Of a stretch of 31,079 nucleotides of DNA, positions 24,378 through 31,079 are shown piece after piece. The notes under the pieces were generated by a model. That model was not told the origin of the DNA and ran no database searches. It saw only the letters and a program-made list of their open reading frames with translations. The stretch is from positions 1-31,079 of the forward strand of contig JAHIPG010000278.1 in NCBI GenBank assembly GCA_018894775.1. Direction: 5' to 3'. This DNA is from Nanobdellota archaeon (lineage in GTDB: Archaea; Nanobdellota; Nanobdellia; SCGC-AAA011-G17; VGLX01). Position 1 is the first letter of the stretch; each line of letters opens with the position of its first letter. A program made the translations under genes and the position numbers.

Positions 24378-24899
24378 ATGAAAAAAAGAGGACAAGTCAT
24401 GGGCACACCATTCATAATGATATTTGCCCTAGTTGTCGGAGCACTAGTTCTGGTAGGTGGTTTATATTATGTATATAGGCTGACAACTTTTGCAGGAGAA
24501 ATAAGCATAGCCAAAGAGATAAATGATTTCAAGACCACAGTAAAAGCATACTACTATCTTGAGGAAGGAAACAGCAAGACAGTAAAGATATCACTGCCAT
24601 CACAAGCAAAAAACATATGCTTCCATGACTCAAGCAAAGACTGGAAGCCAGTAACTACAGGAATACACCTTAAAGACTATCCGATTGATTTTGAGACAAA
24701 AGAATCATTCTACCAAAACTACCTAAGCTCATTCAAGACAAAAAACATGTTCGCAATGCCAACCAAAGAATTCAAAGAATCAGCGTTTGAAATACCATAT
24801 CTAACACCAAAGACATATAATCCTTTATGTGTAAGAAACAACCAAAACATAAAACTCATTTCTATGGGTGATCACGTTGAAGTCACATATGCATCGTGA
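24378..24899 (+). CDS. Type IV pilin-like protein 2
   Basis: 173 residues starting MKKRGQVMGTPFIM: basic leader, KRG/Q processing-type site, then a hydrophobic helix (about 11-31). The extracellular part is about 140 residues with two Cys (ICFHD and LCVRN), positioned to form one disulfide, and short beta-strand-like stretches (KTVKISLP, DHVEVTY). It resembles the other four pilin-like proteins in the leader but not obviously in the body. It stands alone, with an MNT/HEPN pair on each side. Codon use matches the surface-protein genes, not the toxin-antitoxin-like genes. A minor pilin or membrane-anchored surface subunit is the likely role. Confidence 0.7.
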   Translation: MKKRGQVMGTPFIMIFALVVGALVLVGGLYYVYRLTTFAGEISIAKEINDFKTTVKAYYYLEEGNSKTVKISLPSQAKNICFHDSSKDWKPVTTGIHLKDYPIDFETKESFYQNYLSSFKTKNMFAMPTKEFKESAFEIPYLTPKTYNPLCVRNNQNIKLISMGDHVEVTYAS

Positions 24900-24960
24900 A
24901 TATGATATATTTAGTTAGAACATTTCTATAAGATTCAATCTAATAAAGCAACTATGATGC

Positions 24961-25437
24961 TTAACTTTGAGTTAGGTTGTATATGTGTTTGAAGAATGTT
25001 CTTGCTCTTTCTATGCTTTCTTTTGCTGGTTCTTTATTAGATTGAGGTAAAGTTTTATATGTAAAATGGCCCCTTTTCTTTTTTTCTCTGGAGAATATTC
25101 CTAAAAGTGTGTCGGCTCTGACAAGCAGTTTTTTATATATCTTTAATAGCTCTAAGTCAATTTCTCCTTTCTCAACAAATTTTTTGAATTCTTCAAAGGT
25201 TTTCCTGTGCTCTTCAGGGGCTTTTGTTAAAATTCTTTTCTTAGTAAGATATGCCTTGGCACTGTAAAATATAGAAAAATAACTATGTGAAATAACAGAA
25301 CTATAATATGTTTCTGGTTCTGCTATGTTGAACACATTTAGCTGGATTTTATTATTGTTACTTATTTTAAAAATTATTCTTGCTAGTTTTAACTCATTTT
25401 CTGATCTTTCCAGATACAACTTATAATCTAAAACCAT
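24961..25437 (-). CDS. HEPN domain protein 2
   Basis: 158 residues of a typical archaeal HEPN domain. An opening helix YKLYLERSENELKLA leads to YYSSVISHSYFSIFYSAKAY (helix 2), a Lys/Glu-rich middle, then KKKRGHFTYKTLPQSNKEPA and ESIERARTFFKHI. The R-x-x-F-x-Y region is like that of the COG1895-type family, and REKKKRGH offers an R-x6-H arrangement, so an RNase centre is possible. Its ATG lies 17 nt inside the end of the MNT gene upstream (minus strand), the usual coupled order. It is convergent with pilin-like gene 2, 61 nt away. Confidence 0.78.
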   Translation of the reverse strand: MVLDYKLYLERSENELKLARIIFKISNNNKIQLNVFNIAEPETYYSSVISHSYFSIFYSAKAYLTKKRILTKAPEEHRKTFEEFKKFVEKGEIDLELLKIYKKLLVRADTLLGIFSREKKKRGHFTYKTLPQSNKEPAKESIERARTFFKHIYNLTQS

Positions 25438-26041
25438 TTTTGATTCCTTCTTTTAGGATTGAATAAAATATATTTGGATTATGGATTGCTAGATGATTTT
25501 TTGCGATTTCCTTACCTAAGTTTGCGTATTCTGCTTTAAGCATCTCTAAAAATTCATCTTTTGAAATAACATGGCTGTCTAATTTTAATAAAGTTTTATC
25601 TTCTGCTGAACTTAATGCCGCTTTCATAATCTTTTTCTGTTTGCCTTCTTCTATGAATACTGCTATGTCAAAGTCTGATTTTTCTTTTTGTTTATTATTA
25701 GCATAGGATCCAAATATAACTAAAGAGTAAAAGTAAGTTTTTTTGTTAAGTTCGTTTTTTATTATTCCAATCGATTTTTTGACTAATTCAGGCAAGCTTT
25801 CTTTGGCGATAATATTTAAGTAAGTGTAAACTTTGTCATTTTGATGGTTTATCCTGTAAAGTTTTGAAGTTCCGATTTTTCTTTCTGTTATAAGATCATC
25901 TTTTAGAAATTGTTTTATCGCATTTTGAATGATAGAGTTTGATTTTTCTTTTAAGGATTTTTTTATCTCTTTAAAAGTATACTCTCTGAATAAATTTTCA
26001 CTAAATAAGTTCAAAATTTTTAATTGTTTTCTAGTTAACAT
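25421..26041 (-). CDS. wHTH-MNT nucleotidyltransferase (antitoxin-like) 2
   Basis: 206 residues. An N-terminal winged helix (about 3-65, with REYTFKEIKKSLKEKS as the helix pair) precedes a minimal nucleotidyltransferase domain with FGSYANNKQKEKSDFDIAVF (Gly111-Ser112, Asp123, Asp125) and the third acidic position in KLDSHV (Asp155), so the catalytic set looks complete. It shares fold order with the + strand MNT at 23285 but the sequences are quite different, suggesting independent acquisition rather than a recent duplication. Its promoter region carries symmetrical and repeated TAGGTATA elements, consistent with autoregulation by its winged helix. Confidence 0.83.
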   Translation of the reverse strand: MLTRKQLKILNLFSENLFREYTFKEIKKSLKEKSNSIIQNAIKQFLKDDLITERKIGTSKLYRINHQNDKVYTYLNIIAKESLPELVKKSIGIIKNELNKKTYFYSLVIFGSYANNKQKEKSDFDIAVFIEEGKQKKIMKAALSSAEDKTLLKLDSHVISKDEFLEMLKAEYANLGKEIAKNHLAIHNPNIFYSILKEGIKNGFRL

Positions 26042-26052
26042 TTTTACCTTTT

Positions 26053-26084
26053 TTTAGGTATAATCATACCGGTATTTAGGTATA
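26053..26084. promoter_or_regulatory. Candidate operator of the second MNT/HEPN pair
   Basis: TTTAGGTATA occurs twice (26053-26062 and 26075-26084), 22 bp apart, i.e. on one face of the helix. Between them ATACCGGTAT (26066-26075) is a perfect palindrome, and GGTAT/ATACC (26057-26070) forms another inverted repeat. The block lies between the minus-strand TATA box and the MNT start codon. Confidence 0.5.
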
Positions 26085-26090
26085 TTTAAA
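26081..26090 (-). promoter_or_regulatory. TATA box for the second MNT/HEPN pair
   Basis: TTTAAATATA on the minus strand, about 44 nt upstream of the MNT ATG; it partly overlaps the second TTTAGGTATA repeat. Confidence 0.5.
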
Positions 26091-26199
26091 TGTTTTGGTC
26101 TACGTGCTACTTTGGGAACGGACAACATTATATTAACAGATACAAGGGACTGCTGATATTTTTCACAATCTTGGCCTTTTTTCTGAAAATACCTTTGAA

Positions 26200-26215
26200 A
26201 GTATAATATTATACT
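26200..26215. promoter_or_regulatory. Perfect 16-bp palindrome upstream of the pilin operon
   Basis: AGTATAATATTATACT is its own reverse complement and ends 8 bp before the TATA box at 26224. The position suits an activator or repressor site for the downstream pilin-like operon; the factor is unknown. The rest of the 249-nt gap (26042-26290) is AT-rich, with no gene I can support. Confidence 0.45.
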
Positions 26216-26223
26216 GTATAGGG

Positions 26224-26231
26224 TATATAAA
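26224..26231 (+). promoter_or_regulatory. TATA box for the pilin-like operon 26291-28444
   Basis: TATATAAA is the strongest TATA-like sequence in the gap, about 63 nt upstream of the ATG, implying a leader near 35 nt. A weaker CATAAAATAA around 26266 would give leaderless spacing, so the start site is uncertain. Confidence 0.5.
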
Positions 26232-26290
26232 ACTTGGAAAAACATATATTAATAAAGAACAAGCTCATAAAATAATTAGGTAAAAGAGGT

Positions 26291-27409
26291 ATGAAGGCAA
26301 AATATAAAGTTAACAAAAAAGCACAGATATCACCTGTGTTCAAATACATATTCATGCTTGTAGTTGGAACAATAATACTCATATTCTTCATAAGATTCGC
26401 AATGAAAACAGAAGAAACAGGAACAGAAGTTATAAAGGCAGAAGTACTGCACGCTTTAGACACAGCAATGCAGGCCTTTTCAGTATCAGAATACTCAAGC
26501 GGAGTAATACCAACGCCGCCACTGCCGCAGATGATACACATGCAGTTCGGAACAGGAGCAAACTGCGGGAAGTTCACCATATTAGGCCAGAAATTCTTTG
26601 TACCAATAGAGAGAGTAATCTTCGGACCATCAGAGATGAAGATGAGACAGATAAACGCATGGACATTAGCATGGCAGTTCCCATTCAAGCTGACAAATAT
26701 ATTCTACATGATGAACTCAAGAAGCAAATACTATCTGATGTATGATGATGATAATGTAGACTTTGTAAGAAAGATAAGCAGCCTTTCACCGTCGACAACA
26801 GCATTCGAGATGGAACACATACCAAAAAGCTTTGATGTAAAATATGTAAATTCTGAAACAGAGCCGAAGACAAAACAGAAAAACACGGCAGAGATAGACA
26901 TGGTAAAAGTCAACTACTTTATCGAGGCTGAAGGAAGCTGCCCAGCAGGAGTATCACCAAATCTAAAAGGCAGCTGCATAGAAATCTCACCAGAATGCGA
27001 CGAAGAAGGCTCAGAAAACTACAAATGCTACGGAACAGTACAATTCTTCGAGGGAAACAAAAGAAAAGGAGCATCAACATTCATCGGAAGATCAATGATG
27101 TTCGGAGCAATACTATCAGACACATACGAGGCGTACGAATGCCAATACGAACTTGCTTTAAGTGAACTAGACAGATTCATCGAGATATACAAGACAAAAG
27201 CAAAAAAATTACAGATAAAAAAGACAGAATGCTCAGAACAATATTCTCAGATAATCACAATGCTGGAAAGTATGCAGACAAGCTTGGCAGAACTACAATC
27301 AAGCCCAACATACGAAAACGCAAGGCTTTTATCGACGGCAGCAAACAGCATAAAAGAATACAACGAAGATCATCTGGCAGGAGACCAAGACTGTGAAATG
27401 CTATTCTAA
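26291..27409 (+). CDS. Type IV pilin-like protein 3 (large)
   Basis: 372 residues starting with a slightly longer leader, MKAKYKVNKKAQISPVF: KKA/Q processing-type site, then a hydrophobic helix (about 16-37). The large extracellular part contains several Cys (about 250-330), e.g. GSCPAG, GSCIEISPEC, YKCYG, YECQY and KTECSEQ. A long helical, charged stretch near the C-terminus (about 285-360) could be a coiled coil. It heads an operon of three overlapping or adjacent pilin-like genes; the next gene's GTG lies 17 nt inside its end. No named family is recognised beyond the leader and helix; a minor pilin or adhesin-like subunit is likely. Confidence 0.68.
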   Translation: MKAKYKVNKKAQISPVFKYIFMLVVGTIILIFFIRFAMKTEETGTEVIKAEVLHALDTAMQAFSVSEYSSGVIPTPPLPQMIHMQFGTGANCGKFTILGQKFFVPIERVIFGPSEMKMRQINAWTLAWQFPFKLTNIFYMMNSRSKYYLMYDDDNVDFVRKISSLSPSTTAFEMEHIPKSFDVKYVNSETEPKTKQKNTAEIDMVKVNYFIEAEGSCPAGVSPNLKGSCIEISPECDEEGSENYKCYGTVQFFEGNKRKGASTFIGRSMMFGAILSDTYEAYECQYELALSELDRFIEIYKTKAKKLQIKKTECSEQYSQIITMLESMQTSLAELQSSPTYENARLLSTAANSIKEYNEDHLAGDQDCEMLF

Positions 27410-27965
27410 AAAAGGGCAGATAGGAATGATGGAAATGATCATGGTAATGGTAGTAGTCATGGTACTATTAGTAGTAGGCCTGGTATTCTATTTCAAATTC
27501 TCAATATCAAGCATGGAAGAAACAGGAGAAAGGATAAGCGAGGACAAATCAGCAGTGGTTATATCGACGATATCCAACCTTCCAGAGGTAGAATGCACAT
27601 TCCTGGGAGCAAGAACAAGCAAAGCATGCATCGACACAGTAAAACTATTAGCACTAAGCATAAAAGAAAGCAAAGGTGATGGCGAAGCAGCATTCGTAAC
27701 ACACAGAAGGCATTACTCAAACCTTCTAGGACCAATGACAATAGTCTTTGAACAGATATACCCCTCAACCGAGGATAAAGAATGTGACGCAACAGAATTT
27801 TCAAAACCAGACTATCCAGGAAGCTGGGAATGCGGAAAATGGACAATATATGACAACCCGAAAAAAGGAGTAGAAGACCCAACATTCATAACAATACCGG
27901 TAGCACTATACTACCCTAGCACAAGCATGTACACCTTCGGACAGATGAAAGTCTTCCTATATTAA
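27393..27965 (+). CDS. Type IV pilin-like protein 4
   Basis: 190 residues from a GTG start: short leader CYSKKG, then QIGMMEMIMVMVVVMVLL. It has the KKG/Q processing-type site, an acidic residue near position +6 of the mature protein as in pilins, and a long Met/Val-rich helix. The mature domain has Cys in VECTFLG, KACID, KECDA and WECGKW, an even number that could pair, and a beta-rich end (FITIPVALYYP, FGQMKVFLY). It overlaps the upstream gene by 17 nt, and the next gene starts 2 nt after its stop, so the three are co-translated or tightly linked. Confidence 0.7.
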   Translation: MKCYSKKGQIGMMEMIMVMVVVMVLLVVGLVFYFKFSISSMEETGERISEDKSAVVISTISNLPEVECTFLGARTSKACIDTVKLLALSIKESKGDGEAAFVTHRRHYSNLLGPMTIVFEQIYPSTEDKECDATEFSKPDYPGSWECGKWTIYDNPKKGVEDPTFITIPVALYYPSTSMYTFGQMKVFLY

Positions 27966-27967
27966 AA

Positions 27968-28444
27968 ATGAAAAAAGCACAAGCAGAAATCATGGGACTC
28001 CTCGTAATAGTCATACTATTCATATTCGGCGGCCTAATATATATGATGTTCGCAGGCGATGAAGATCCAAGGCTGACAAGAGACATAACACAGACAGGAA
28101 AAGTACAGAATATGCTCGATTCCTACCTCCAAATAACCCCATGTTTCACAGAAAAACCCTATAAACAGATGGATACTATCATAAAAGAGTGTTATTCTGG
28201 CAAAGAGACCGTCTGCGGCGAAAACTGCAAGGAATTCATCCAAGAGAACCTGGAAGACCTCATGGACGCCTATAATCCCCGCCAAAGCTACCAATTTGCC
28301 ATAAAAGAAGAGGATGAAGATGATTTTATCAAAATAGGCACCTGTATAACAGATTCAACAACAAAGGAAACAAAAGTAGCAACAGAAAGAATCGTAGCAG
28401 GAAGAGATGTTTTGACAGTAAAACTCATCTATTGCTACCAATAA
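27968..28444 (+). CDS. Type IV pilin-like protein 5
   Basis: 158 residues starting MKKAQAEIMGLLVIV: the shortest leader of the set (KKA/Q), with Glu near the mature N-terminus and a hydrophobic helix to about residue 29. The extracellular part carries Cys in TPCFTE, KECYSG, TVCGENC, GTCITD and IYCYQ, again suggesting disulfides. It is the last gene of the operon; the 284-nt S-layer promoter/leader region follows. The combination of short leader, Gln after the cut and Cys-containing body is common to all five pilin-like proteins in this window. Confidence 0.7.
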   Translation: MKKAQAEIMGLLVIVILFIFGGLIYMMFAGDEDPRLTRDITQTGKVQNMLDSYLQITPCFTEKPYKQMDTIIKECYSGKETVCGENCKEFIQENLEDLMDAYNPRQSYQFAIKEEDEDDFIKIGTCITDSTTKETKVATERIVAGRDVLTVKLIYCYQ

Positions 28445-28562
28445 AAAACACCATCTAAAAGTGATTAAACCCATGATTATGAAAAATTTAAACGCAAAAT
28501 TCGGGCAATACACGGCTTCTACCACAAAAATAGCCCCTTCAATTGAATTTTACCACCATAAT

Positions 28563-28572
28563 CTTTATAAAT
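28563..28572 (+). promoter_or_regulatory. TATA box for the S-layer gene
   Basis: CTTTATAAAT lies about 160 nt upstream of the S-layer ATG, so the mRNA should have a leader of roughly 130 nt, unlike the leaderless genes around it. Upstream of it (28445-28562) I see no gene or strong structure. Confidence 0.55.
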
Positions 28573-28706
28573 GAATTCGACGCAATAAAACCTATCTATT
28601 AGAGTGAGTACTAGTGACCTTGTTAAAAAAATGGTGAGCGATTACATCTTTGATAATAGATACAAAAAAAAAATAATATTGGAAAAAAAAATATTAGAAA
28701 AAACAA

Positions 28707-28724
28707 AACACATGGAGGTGTGTT
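28707..28724 (+). promoter_or_regulatory. Shine-Dalgarno displayed in a hairpin loop
   Basis: AACACA (28707-28712) and TGTGTT (28719-28724) are exact complements around the 6-nt loop TGGAGG. The loop holds the core of the ribosome-binding site GGAGGTG, which ends 8 nt before the S-layer ATG. Confidence 0.55.
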
Positions 28725-28728
28725 ATAA

Positions 28729-30975
28729 ATGCAAGTACTGAAAGCAATGAAAAGAGTTGCAGCAGTTGGCACTGGAGTAGCAATGTTAGGAGCAACCCTG
28801 ACGGGGGCCATGGCTCTTGACCTAAGCGAATATCCAGGACCGTTCGTTACCGGCGGAACATATGATACAAGTAACGTATTAGTCGTCGGAGCAAACGCAG
28901 CTGCAAGCGACACATTAGGAATGGTAGACATCGCAACAGGTCTACAGTACGAAAGTAAAACCTGTGTAGCAGGCGGTGGAACCGTAACAGTAAGCGGAGG
29001 AATAACCGAAGACATCCCATTAGGATGGGCAATTGGTTCAAACCAGTCAACAACATTAGAGGTTGAACTTGAAGACGATGATATAGACACAATGTTTGAC
29101 GGAGAGGTAACATTCCAAAGCGCAAACTATGACTCAAGAGACATCTTAGTGTTAGGTACATTAGGAAGCAAGTTCTCAAGATTGGCAACTTCGCTGACAT
29201 CTTCAGAAGATGACTACCAGACTGACATAGTTCTGGAAACAGATGTAGACGCAATCAGGTACTACTATGTTTTCGACGAGGTAATTGCTCCAAACGCAAC
29301 TACAGCCAGCGAACCATTGGAAGTAAAGTTTCTGGGAAAGACACTCAAAATAACCGGCATTGACACAACTGTAGACAACAAGTTCACAGCACAGGTAGGA
29401 ACAGAATACTTTATGGATGTTGGTGACGCAGTCGAAGTTGATGGCAAAACCGTAACCCTAGAGAACGTAGGGGAAGGCGGATCAATCATCGTCGACGTAG
29501 ACGGAGTAAAAGAAACAATCGGCGGCACAACACCTGAGACCGTCAACGGCATCGAAATCAAAGTTGATGAGACATTCTACGAGACAACAAAAGCACAAAG
29601 ATCTGCAACACTGATCATCGGAAAAGATGCAGTCGAAACCTACAAAGACGGAGACGCTTACGTAGGTGAAGATTCAGATGACCCAGACTGGGTATGGAAC
29701 ATAGGCAACTTAAACTCCAAATTACAGACAACAACATCCAAAACAACTGAATTCACAGGACCATACTTAGGTATCGAAAACGACTTTGTATGGAACGACG
29801 ATTCAGACAACCCAGCAGGAGTCGGCGAATGTATCGACCTACCAAACAACTACCTAAGAATATGCCTTGACAGCCTGACAGTAAAAGACACAGACTACAA
29901 GACCTACACTTTCGAAAGAGACGGTGATGGAGACCTAAGCGAAGCAGACGGTGGAACAACAACATCAGCAGCAGTGCTGTACATCCACACCAACCAACAA
30001 GAAGGTATAATGCTGGATACAAGTGAGTTCGACATAAACGGAACCACAACAGACCCAAAATCAGACAAAGTCTGGCTATGGAAATGTCTAAACGAGACAG
30101 GTGGAGATGATGATGTTTTAGGTTATTACTATGAAACATCTGACGGAAAGACAACAATGGCAGGATGTTCAAACCTAGTTGATGTAGCAGCAGGTGTAAA
30201 CTTCGCAGATGTCAACTACGAAAACACAAAAGGTGATGGCCTCAGAATGTACGTATATGGGGATGATACAAACTTCAACATAACCTTGATGCCATACGAA
30301 AGTACAGACATGCCTAACTATGATGACAACATAACTATGGCTTGGACAGCATCAGCATTTGCAGTAAGTAGTTTAGGAGCAAGTGCATCCTCAGAGGAAG
30401 CAGGCGAACTTACATGGACAGGCAGTGGAGACCCAGAGATAGGTGGAAGTATATCACCACAAACCCTTGGTTCAAAAGATGAAGACCATAGAACAAGGTA
30501 TGGTATCATCATAAGAGACCCAAAAGGACACGGCTCATCTGACGAAGTTGTGCTGGAAATACCAAACGACCAAGTACAAGGAAACATCGTAGTAAAAGGA
30601 TCTGCAGCAGTAACAGCTGGCGGAGACCAGACATGTTCAGTAGCTGAAATTACAACAGTTACAAAACTGGACTCAGAAATCGCAGGTTCCGAAGCACTCT
30701 ACAACCTAATCCTGGTTGGAGGACCATGTGCTAACGATGCTGTAGAAGCTGTAAGCGGTCTAGGTATAACATGTGATGGTTGGAGCCTAAAAGAAGGCGA
30801 AGGTATTGTTAAGTTAGCAGCAAACGGCGAAAAAGTCGCAATGCTGGTAGCAGGTACCAACGCTATGGACACGAGAAGAGCTGCTAAAGTAGTTGCAAAT
30901 TACGCAGACTACACACTAACAGGAACAGAAGCTCTTGTCAAAGGTACAACCCTAACAGACATAACCGTAGAATAA
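28729..30975 (+). CDS. S-layer protein
   Basis: 748-residue surface-layer protein of the archaeal family also found in methanogens. A cleavable signal peptide (1-29, ending GAMA) is followed at once by LDLSEYPGPFV, NVLVVGANAAASDTLGMVDIA and related motifs of the N-terminal domain. The acidic middle is Asp/Thr/Gly-rich. The C-terminal domain shows LYNLILVGGPCANDAVE and VAMLVAGTNAMDTRRAAKVV, as in family members. Many N-x-S/T sequons (NQST, NATT, NGTT, NITL, NITM) make it a likely target of N-glycosylation. It probably forms the cell's outer lattice. A long leader, strong SD and terminator suggest high, regulated expression. It follows the pilin-like operon on the same strand but has its own promoter. 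Confidence 0.9.
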   Translation: MQVLKAMKRVAAVGTGVAMLGATLTGAMALDLSEYPGPFVTGGTYDTSNVLVVGANAAASDTLGMVDIATGLQYESKTCVAGGGTVTVSGGITEDIPLGWAIGSNQSTTLEVELEDDDIDTMFDGEVTFQSANYDSRDILVLGTLGSKFSRLATSLTSSEDDYQTDIVLETDVDAIRYYYVFDEVIAPNATTASEPLEVKFLGKTLKITGIDTTVDNKFTAQVGTEYFMDVGDAVEVDGKTVTLENVGEGGSIIVDVDGVKETIGGTTPETVNGIEIKVDETFYETTKAQRSATLIIGKDAVETYKDGDAYVGEDSDDPDWVWNIGNLNSKLQTTTSKTTEFTGPYLGIENDFVWNDDSDNPAGVGECIDLPNNYLRICLDSLTVKDTDYKTYTFERDGDGDLSEADGGTTTSAAVLYIHTNQQEGIMLDTSEFDINGTTTDPKSDKVWLWKCLNETGGDDDVLGYYYETSDGKTTMAGCSNLVDVAAGVNFADVNYENTKGDGLRMYVYGDDTNFNITLMPYESTDMPNYDDNITMAWTASAFAVSSLGASASSEEAGELTWTGSGDPEIGGSISPQTLGSKDEDHRTRYGIIIRDPKGHGSSDEVVLEIPNDQVQGNIVVKGSAAVTAGGDQTCSVAEITTVTKLDSEIAGSEALYNLILVGGPCANDAVEAVSGLGITCDGWSLKEGEGIVKLAANGEKVAMLVAGTNAMDTRRAAKVVANYADYTLTGTEALVKGTTLTDITVE

Positions 30976-31004
30976 GGCTACAAGCCTTTTTTACTTTTTT
31001 TTTC
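30974..31004 (+). terminator. Hairpin/oligo-T terminator of the S-layer gene
   Basis: AAGGCT (starting within the stop codon) and AGCCTT form a 6-bp stem with loop ACA, followed by TTTT and a further run of T. It is the clearest intrinsic terminator in the window. Confidence 0.75.
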
Positions 31005-31027
31005 TTTATTTTATAATTCTTCAAAAC

Positions 31028-31037
31028 CTTTATAAAC
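31028..31037 (+). promoter_or_regulatory. TATA box for the next gene
   Basis: CTTTATAAAC is centred 26-27 nt upstream of the ATG at 31059; leaderless spacing. Confidence 0.6.
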
Positions 31038-31058
31038 CAGAAGTATGTATATTAAATT

Positions 31059-31079
31059 ATGAAAACAGACAAAAAAACA
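31059..31079 (+). CDS. Start of an unidentified gene, cut by the window end
   Basis: ATG followed by six Lys-rich codons (MKTDKKT) at promoter-appropriate spacing from a TATA box. Only seven codons are visible, so neither product nor reality of the gene can be judged. Confidence 0.35.

Noticed and set aside
26054..26245. A 63-codon minus-strand frame upstream of MNT2
   Set aside because: It covers the operator-like repeats, the palindrome and TATA boxes, and its product shows no recognisable motif.
1..31079. CRISPR arrays, tRNA, rRNA and insertion sequences
   Set aside because: No regularly spaced repeats, cloverleaf-like stretches in gaps, transposase genes or flanking inverted repeats were seen by eye.

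Overview
The window comes from an AT-rich archaeon. Diagnostic archaeal or eukaryote-like genes are aRF1, Rpo11, TFS, aMBF1, PCNA, a LonB-type protease, an ER-type (Ser/His) signal peptidase, a METTL5-like methyltransferase and an S-layer protein. Proteins beginning [KR][KR][GA]-Q plus a hydrophobic helix, very large cysteine-rich secreted proteins and a decayed purine-biosynthesis gene point to a small-genome DPANN lineage (Woesearchaeota/Pacearchaeota grade). That placement is an inference from gene content, not from phylogeny. Most promoters have a TATA box about 25-29 nt upstream of the ATG, so leaderless mRNAs appear common.

Region 1 (1-12.3 kb, mostly + strand) is housekeeping and envelope biogenesis. 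It holds the 3' part of aRF1 with the C-terminal end of an intein placed just before SAQR, i.e. next to the catalytic GGQ; ScpB; a tightly overlapping cassette of two GT-C-like membrane proteins, a GT2 glycosyltransferase, a membrane-anchored thioredoxin-fold protein and aMBF1; an exported M23-like protein with an altered metal motif; METTL5-like, Rpo11, AMMECR1, signal peptidase I and TFS; a small membrane protein built from an internal duplication; PCNA; and a purD deletion scar followed by an intact purN-like formyltransferase.

Region 2 (12.3-15.3 kb, - strand) is a LonB-type protease without visible membrane helices, overlapped by a gene for a single-pass membrane protein.

Region 3 (15.4-28.4 kb) is the most unusual part. 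Two paralogous giant cysteine-rich secreted proteins (1019 and 1281 aa) flank a pilin-like gene, and four more pilin-like genes follow. No pilus ATPase or platform protein is present. Two MNT/HEPN toxin-antitoxin-like pairs of differing codon use, in opposite orientation, bracket the second pilin-like gene. Together this looks like a surface or attachment apparatus that I do not recognise.

Region 4 (28.4-31.1 kb) is an S-layer gene with, unlike its neighbours, a leader of about 130 nt and a Shine-Dalgarno in a hairpin loop. It ends in a hairpin/oligo-T terminator, followed by the start of a further gene. A plausible common theme is the envelope: signal peptidase, glycosyltransferases and the thioredoxin-fold protein would process, glycosylate and oxidise the S-layer and cysteine-rich proteins. 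No tRNA, rRNA, CRISPR or insertion sequence was seen. No gap over 300 bases lacks a gene; the larger gaps (11288-11521, 26042-26290, 28445-28728) are described below.
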